Source: Deltaproteobacteria bacterium
GTDB lineage: Bacteria; Desulfobacterota; Desulfobacteria; Desulfobacterales; C00003060
Assembly: GCA_019309815.1 (NCBI GenBank)
Contig: JAFDFO010000044.1
Location: forward strand, 1-17,693
Reading direction: 5' to 3'
DNA: 17,693 bases
This document shows, piece after piece, positions 14,206 to 17,693 of this stretch. Within the stretch, counting starts at the first letter, position 1; every line of letters begins with the position of its first letter. The position numbers and the translations under genes were made by a program. The notes beneath the pieces were generated by a model. It was not told where the DNA came from and made no database searches. It was given only the letters and a program-made list of their open reading frames with translations.

Positions 14206-14552
14206 CGGAGGAAAAATCGTTGCCGGCATAGTCATCGGTCTCATCTTTTTGACTTTCCCCATCTGGTACACTCATGGGACGGCTCCGCCAAGGCCGGAAG
14301 TCAATCAAGCACATGCAGCTGCTGGATCTGTGGAGAGACTCGGTGGTTCGCGTGGGCAAGAGGTCGTATCTTGCCCCTAGCGGTGTAACGTATGACATGA
14401 GTCTCCAGAATACCTGCATGAGCGCGGACTGTCACGCAAAGAAGACGGAGTTTTGCGACCGGTGTCACAACTATACGGGCGTTGTACCGTACTGTTGGGA
14501 TTGCCATATCGAACCCAAGGAAGAGAAACTCCAGGCAGAGGAGAAGCACTGA
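14198..14552 (+). pseudogene. dsrJ: DsrJ, triheme cytochrome c subunit, frameshifted with an internal deletion
   Basis: DsrJ is the small periplasmic triheme cytochrome anchored by its uncleaved N-terminal helix. The start is the ATG at 14198, overlapping the dsrK stop. Residues 1-35 (MYDGGKIVAGIVIGLIFLTF, then PIWYTHGTAPPRPEV) match the DsrJ anchor. In that frame translation soon loses similarity and stops at 14380. The rest of DsrJ resumes one frame over at about 14304 (IKHMQLLDLWRD onward) and runs to 14552. Heme sites are CMSADCH (CX4CH, 14415-14435), CDRCH (14454-14468) and CWDCH (14493-14507). Typical DsrJ has about 20 residues between the anchor and the HMQLL helix, including a conserved Cys proposed as an axial heme ligand. 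Neither frame has a Cys there. A deletion of 3n+2 bases (for example 59 or 62) would explain both the missing segment and the frame change. Identity is firm; cause is open. Confidence 0.85.
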
Positions 14553-15367
14553 TGGGCGTTGATAGAAGAAAGTTTTTGAAAATCGCCGCCACCAATCCGG
14601 TCGAATGGATGTATGAGCAGACGGGTGGCTTTACGCCGTCCGAATTACTCCTGCATTTCTTTCACAAGCCGGCCGGGTTCAAACCTGCAGATGCCCTGAC
14701 AGGTTCACGGTGGGCCATGGTGGTGAACGTGAAATCGCTCGACGAAGAGGTTGTTGAGGCCTGCAAGGAGGCCTGTCATCTCGTGCACAATGTGCCCGAG
14801 ATCGACAATCCAAAGCACGAGATCAAGTGGATCTGGGAAGACGAGTATGGTCATGTCTTTCCGGCAAGGCACCACGAATTTGTTGGTGAGAAGTATGAAC
14901 ACACACCATTCCTCGTGATGTGCAACCACTGTTTCAATGCTCCTTGCGTTCGGGTTTGTCCGACCAGGGCAACGTTCAAGAGGAAGAGCGATGGCATCGT
15001 CATGATGGACATGCATCGCTGCATTGGGTGTCGTTTCTGTATGGCGGCGTGTCCTTACGGGTCAAGGAGCTTTAACTGGAAGGACCCGAGGCCATACATC
15101 AGGAAGGAAAACCCGGAGTATCCTACTAGGACGAAAGGCGTGGTGGAGAAGTGTCAGTTCTGTGCAGAGCGTCTTGCCAAGGGGCAAATCCCGGCATGCG
15201 TGGAAGCTGCCCAGAAGATCTGTAAAGAGAAGGGCAAAGAACCCGCTCTCGCGTTTGGAGATTTAGGAGATCCGCACTCCGAAGTAAGGGAGTTGTTGCG
15301 TGAGCACTACAGCATCCGGCGCAAACCAGAGCTTGGAACGGGTCCTAACGTCTATTATATCGTGTGA
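14552..15367 (+). CDS. dsrO: DsrO, periplasmic ferredoxin-like iron-sulfur subunit
   Basis: The start ATG at 14552 overlaps the dsrJ stop (TGATG) and has GGAG upstream, giving 271 residues. Three Cys-rich motifs are visible: Cys124-X2-Cys127-X4-Cys132-X3-Cys136, Cys157-X2-Cys160-X2-Cys163-X3-Cys167, and Cys191-X2-Cys194-X11-Cys206, followed by Cys214. The last Cys is offset from the usual X3 spacing. This is the NrfC/HybA-like polyferredoxin fold that moves electrons between DsrJ and DsrP in the periplasm. The N-terminus has the twin-arginine motif DRRKFLK (4-10), but the next 40 residues (AATNPVEWMYEQTGGF and on) lack the long hydrophobic core and AxA site of a standard Tat signal. The frame appears unbroken there. 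The gene sits between dsrJ and dsrP, 8 bp from the latter. Confidence 0.93.
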   Translation: MGVDRRKFLKIAATNPVEWMYEQTGGFTPSELLLHFFHKPAGFKPADALTGSRWAMVVNVKSLDEEVVEACKEACHLVHNVPEIDNPKHEIKWIWEDEYGHVFPARHHEFVGEKYEHTPFLVMCNHCFNAPCVRVCPTRATFKRKSDGIVMMDMHRCIGCRFCMAACPYGSRSFNWKDPRPYIRKENPEYPTRTKGVVEKCQFCAERLAKGQIPACVEAAQKICKEKGKEPALAFGDLGDPHSEVRELLREHYSIRRKPELGTGPNVYYIV

Positions 15368-15375
15368 GGTGAGTT

Positions 15376-16542
15376 ATGCTTGAGAAGGCGTTTGTTGGAG
15401 GGCGGAAATACTTGACATGGATGGCATGCCTGCTCGTCTTTATGGGGTTCGGCTTTGCTGCCTGGCTCTTGCAGTTTACGGAGGGTCTGGGCGTCACCGG
15501 GATGAGTAGGGATATTTCCTGGGGCGTTTATATTGCCAACTTCACGTTCCTGGTCGGTGTGGCAGCCGCAGCCGTGATGGTTGTGATCCCTTATTATATT
15601 CATGACTACAAGGCGTTTGGGAGAATCACCATATTGGCAGAATTTCTGGGGGTCGCGGCTGTTGCCATGTGCCTTTTGTTCATTTTGGTGGATCTTGGCA
15701 ATCCGGTTCGGGCCATGAATGTGATGTTGCATCCCACACCCAATTCGATCCTTTTTTGGGATATGATCGTCTTGAATGGTTATCTGTTCTTGAACATCTT
15801 CATCGGGTGGAATGTCCTGAGTGCTGAACAAAAGGGTTCGCCGCCCCCGCGATGGGTAAAGCCTTTCATATATCTTTCAATCCCCTGGGCTATCAGCATC
15901 CACACGGTTACGGCGTTCCTGTACGCTGGTCTGCCCGGGAGACACTTCTGGCTTACCGCCATCCTGGCAGCACGCTTTCTGTCGTCAGCCTTTGCTGCCG
16001 GGCCGGCAATGCTCATCTTGTTCTGTCTGATTGTGAGAAAGACAACCAAGTTTGATCCCGGCAGGGAGCAGATCCGAACACTTTCGGGCATTGTCGCCTA
16101 TGCCATGATCTTAAACGTGTTTTTCTTCTTGCTTGAAGTCTTTACGGCCTTTTACAGCCAGATACCCGGACACATGCACACCATCCAGTACCTGTTTGGC
16201 GGTTTGCATGGACACACCGGGCTTGTTCCGTGGATGTGGACGGCTACCTTTTTTGCAGTGGTTGCCCTTGTACTGTTGATTGTGCCAGCGGCGCGCAGGG
16301 CAGATGATGTCCTGGCGGTTGCCTGCGTGTGCGTCTTTATTGCCTGTTATATTGATAAGGGCGTGGGACTGGTTATCGGAGGATTTATCCCGAATCCGTT
16401 TGAGCATGTTACCGAGTATGTGGCAACTGTGCCGGAGGTGTTGATCACGTTGGGCGTTTGGGCTACCGGCTTTTTCATCATGAGTGCTCTTTACAAGGTA
16501 GCCATCACCGTAAAGGAGGAGCAGGAGCAGCAGAAAGCTTAA
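15376..16542 (+). CDS. dsrP: DsrP, NrfD/PsrC-like quinone-interacting membrane subunit
   Basis: The 388-residue integral membrane protein has about ten helices, in keeping with the NrfD/PsrC family. Visible features include 'MSRDISWGVYIANFTFLVGV' near the N-terminus, an 'LVDLGNPVRAMNVMLHPTPN' loop (about 104-123) and 'IPWAISIHTVTAFLYAGLPG' (about 169-188). These motifs are strongly kept in DsrP and related quinol-oxidising subunits. DsrP has no cofactor motif of its own; it exchanges electrons with the quinone pool and hands them to DsrO. GAGGTGAG lies 3-10 nt before the ATG at 15376. It is the last gene of the operon and is followed 24 bp later by a strong terminator. The C-terminal tail is charged (KEEQEQQKA) and cytoplasmic or periplasmic orientation is not decided here. 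Confidence 0.95.
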   Translation: MLEKAFVGGRKYLTWMACLLVFMGFGFAAWLLQFTEGLGVTGMSRDISWGVYIANFTFLVGVAAAAVMVVIPYYIHDYKAFGRITILAEFLGVAAVAMCLLFILVDLGNPVRAMNVMLHPTPNSILFWDMIVLNGYLFLNIFIGWNVLSAEQKGSPPPRWVKPFIYLSIPWAISIHTVTAFLYAGLPGRHFWLTAILAARFLSSAFAAGPAMLILFCLIVRKTTKFDPGREQIRTLSGIVAYAMILNVFFFLLEVFTAFYSQIPGHMHTIQYLFGGLHGHTGLVPWMWTATFFAVVALVLLIVPAARRADDVLAVACVCVFIACYIDKGVGLVIGGFIPNPFEHVTEYVATVPEVLITLGVWATGFFIMSALYKVAITVKEEQEQQKA

Positions 16543-16566
16543 TCAAACCATACATAAAACAGATAG

Positions 16567-16602
16567 AGGGGTTCACCCTGGTTGGGGTGGGCCCCTTTTT
16601 GT
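16567..16602 (+). terminator. Intrinsic terminator of the dsr operon
   Basis: AGGGGTTCACCC (16567-16578) pairs fully with GGGTGGGCCCCT (16585-16596), allowing two G-U pairs. The loop is 6 nt and a T-run (16596-16600, then GTTTT) follows. It lies 24 bp after the dsrP stop. Confidence 0.9.
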
Positions 16603-16642
16603 TTTGTGCGGTTGTTTGCTAGGCAGTGACAGGAGGGTTGCC

Positions 16643-16683
16643 TGAGATGGGCATCGGCTCAAGGGTTGTGAGAACCCATCTCA
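16643..16683. repeat. 9-bp inverted repeat after the dsr terminator
   Basis: TGAGATGGG (16643-16651) and CCCATCTCA (16675-16683) are exact reverse complements separated by 23 nt. There is no T-run, so it is not an obvious terminator. It stands just outside a much longer inverted repeat. Confidence 0.5.
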
Positions 16684-16700
16684 AAAAGGCGTCTAGAGCA

Positions 16701-16996
16701 GTTGTCAAAAATATGTTCCGTTTTGAACCGTTTGTGAGGAGCCGGCAGGGGTATCTCTTTTGGAAGTCAGGTCACCGAATATTTCCTGACAGTTACCACG
16801 ACGGCACGGATCTTCTACACAGGCTTGACCATGTACAAACACGCTACCAAGTGTGTAAGGAGCGCTGCCGTGTGCCTAGCCTGTAGCGTTCCGTAAATGT
16901 TGTCCCCGACGAGCGAAGAGGGGAATTGACCTGATTCAAAAAGAGATACCCCCTGCCGGCCTAATCGGCCGTAAAAGGAACATATTTTTGACAATC
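16701..16996. repeat. Long inverted repeat with arms of about 60 bp
   Basis: The left arm is 16701-16763 and the right arm 16936-16996. Each contains TTGTCAAAAATATGTTCC (16702-16719; reverse complement at 16977-16994). The inner blocks are GCCGGCAGGGG, TATCTCTTTT on the left (16741-16761) and their complement on the right (16938-16960), with single-base indels. The 172-nt centre has smaller pairs (ACAGGCT/AGCCTGT and ACGCTAC/GTAGCGT). Short frames across it are not convincing genes. It looks like a small non-autonomous mobile element or an old inverted duplication. No clear target-site duplication was seen. Confidence 0.65.
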
Positions 16997-17176
16997 ACTA
17001 TAAGGCCCCATTGCAGCGTTGCGGGCTGGCTCAAAATCTTTGAGATCATCCCGCTTTTTCACTTGTCGCGCCATAGCCTTGGCAACGGCGGACCACCCCG
17101 CGCCCCCGACGACAAGCTCGGGATCTTCGACTTGCCCTGAACCCTGATCCACATTTTGAGGTGGGTTCTCGAGAAC

Positions 17177-17209
17177 AAAAAAAGGGGCGGCCATTGTAAC
17201 AGCCACCCC
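17177..17209 (-). terminator. Intrinsic terminator of the small membrane-protein genes
   Basis: On the minus strand GGGGTGGC (17209-17202) pairs with GCCGCCCC (17191-17184), with one G-U pair and a 10-nt loop. Seven T residues follow (17183-17177). It lies 43 bp after the stop of the 17253-17456 gene. Confidence 0.85.
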
Positions 17210-17252
17210 TTGCATGTGAAAAAGACCCTATTTCTGGGCTGAAAACGTTACA

Positions 17253-17456
17253 CTAGTGGGCATGTTCGTCCCCGTGGTCACCGGGCGCAGACTTGCCGGC
17301 AGCATTATAAGCGGTTCTAACAGCCAGGCCTACCAGCAGTATTTCATAAATCCATACAACCACCCAGCTATGGAAGAGATGAGAGACAAGACCCCCACCA
17401 ATAATTGCAGGCACCCCAAAAACAACCAAAATTCCTAATAGTCTAGCAAGATCCAT
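17253..17456 (-). CDS. Small membrane protein with His-rich tail (67 residues)
   Basis: I do not recognise a named family. The product begins MDLARLLGILVVFGVPAIIG and has two predicted membrane helices (about 5-27 and 30-50), then a polar tail ending GDHGDEHAH. AGGAG lies 8 nt upstream of the ATG at 17456, and a terminator follows the stop, which together argue strongly that it is expressed. It lies 36 bp downstream of another small membrane protein gene with a similar His/Asp-rich tail. The pairing suggests two subunits or accessory proteins of one membrane complex whose main genes lie beyond the right edge. Metal or heme binding by the tails is a guess. Confidence 0.75.
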   Translation of the reverse strand: MDLARLLGILVVFGVPAIIGGGLVSHLFHSWVVVWIYEILLVGLAVRTAYNAAGKSAPGDHGDEHAH

Positions 17457-17492
17457 ATCGAGCTCCTCTATTCAATCCTTCACAGTTTCAGT

Positions 17493-17663
17493 TTAATGAT
17501 GCTCATCGTGCCCGTTCCCGCCTTTCTTACAGATCAAGTCAAGGAAAGCACGAATACCGCAGTAATGCATAATAATGACCAAACATAACAAAACCGTGTA
17601 AAGGGAACCCATGAATACAAAATGCACAGGGTCGTTTACCCACTCAAAAGCAAATGGAAACAT
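17493..17663 (-). CDS. Very small membrane protein with His-rich tail (56 residues)
   Basis: The frame from the ATG at 17663 gives 56 residues: MFPFAFEWVNDPVHFVFMGS, a hydrophobic helix (about 15-36), then a basic segment and a tail ending NGHDEHH. AGGAAGGA lies about 7-14 nt upstream of the start. I recall similar 50-60-residue proteins with the 'FxFxWVxDPxHxVFMG' opening near respiratory membrane complexes of sulfate reducers but cannot name the family. It is followed on the same strand by the 67-residue protein and the terminator at 17177-17209. The 30 bp to its left edge contain only its leader and perhaps the end of a preceding gene. Confidence 0.7.
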   Translation of the reverse strand: MFPFAFEWVNDPVHFVFMGSLYTVLLCLVIIMHYCGIRAFLDLICKKGGNGHDEHH

Positions 17664-17693
17664 GATGGCGTCCTTCCTATAAGGGGTTTAGCT

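Noticed and set aside
16626..16886. 86-codon plus-strand frame after the dsr terminator
   Set aside because: It crosses the left arm and centre of the inverted repeat and shows no family features; treated as non-coding.
16961..17215. 84-codon minus-strand frame
   Set aside because: Its start codon lies next to the intrinsic terminator at 17177-17209, it runs through the right arm of the long inverted repeat, and it has no recognisable domain or good ribosome binding site.

Overview
The window most likely comes from a sulfate-reducing deltaproteobacterium (Desulfobacterota) or a close relative. The main support is a dsrMKJOP cluster on the + strand, preceded by an RsbRD-N-type gene. The rest of the gene content is Gram-negative: beta-barrel outer-membrane protein, LolA-like protein, MarC, NUDIX hydrolase. 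No rRNA, tRNA, CRISPR array or intact insertion sequence was seen.

Layout. (1) 1-624 (-): start of a secreted FG-GAP repeat protein that runs off the window. (2) 1093-7938 (-): an envelope-export cluster read right to left as TetR regulator, LolA-like periplasmic protein, two FtsX-type permeases and a LolD-type ATPase, with a beta-barrel outer-membrane protein further downstream. Its control region at about 7956-8036 has a sigma70-like promoter and two TetR-type operators. The stretch between the ATPase and the barrel gene (2443-3077) is full of repeats and holds a truncated four-helix-bundle (23S-IVP-like) gene. Degenerate 7-bp repeat arrays lie in the two gaps around permease 1, in the gap after the ATPase, and inside the start of the barrel gene. 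(3) 8145-8591 (+): NUDIX hydrolase, convergent with 8610-10517 (-): MarC-family protein, KANL3/Tex30-type hydrolase and CARDB-domain secreted protein. (4) 10518-10890: a regulatory interval with a good + strand promoter, paired 11-bp direct repeats and a palindrome over the -10. (5) 10891-16542 (+): RsbRD-N gene, then dsrM, dsrK, dsrJ, dsrO and dsrP, closed by a strong terminator. (6) 16600-17250: non-coding, with a long inverted repeat of about 60-bp arms. (7) 17253-17663 (-): two very small membrane proteins with His-rich tails, ended by a terminator at 17177-17209.

How the genes work together. The export cluster looks like a dedicated Lol/MacB-like route moving a lipid or lipoprotein across the periplasm under TetR control. 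DsrMKJOP is the membrane complex linking the quinone pool and periplasmic redox carriers to DsrC and the dissimilatory sulfite reductase.

The most striking observation is that two of the five dsr genes are broken as written. dsrM carries an exact 13-bp tandem duplication (11845-11870); removing one copy restores a clean 350-residue protein. dsrJ changes frame at about 14297-14306 and appears to lack the segment expected to hold the conserved Cys that can ligate a heme. dsrK, dsrO and dsrP are open. Assembly error, recent decay or a reversible switch cannot be told apart from this sequence alone.
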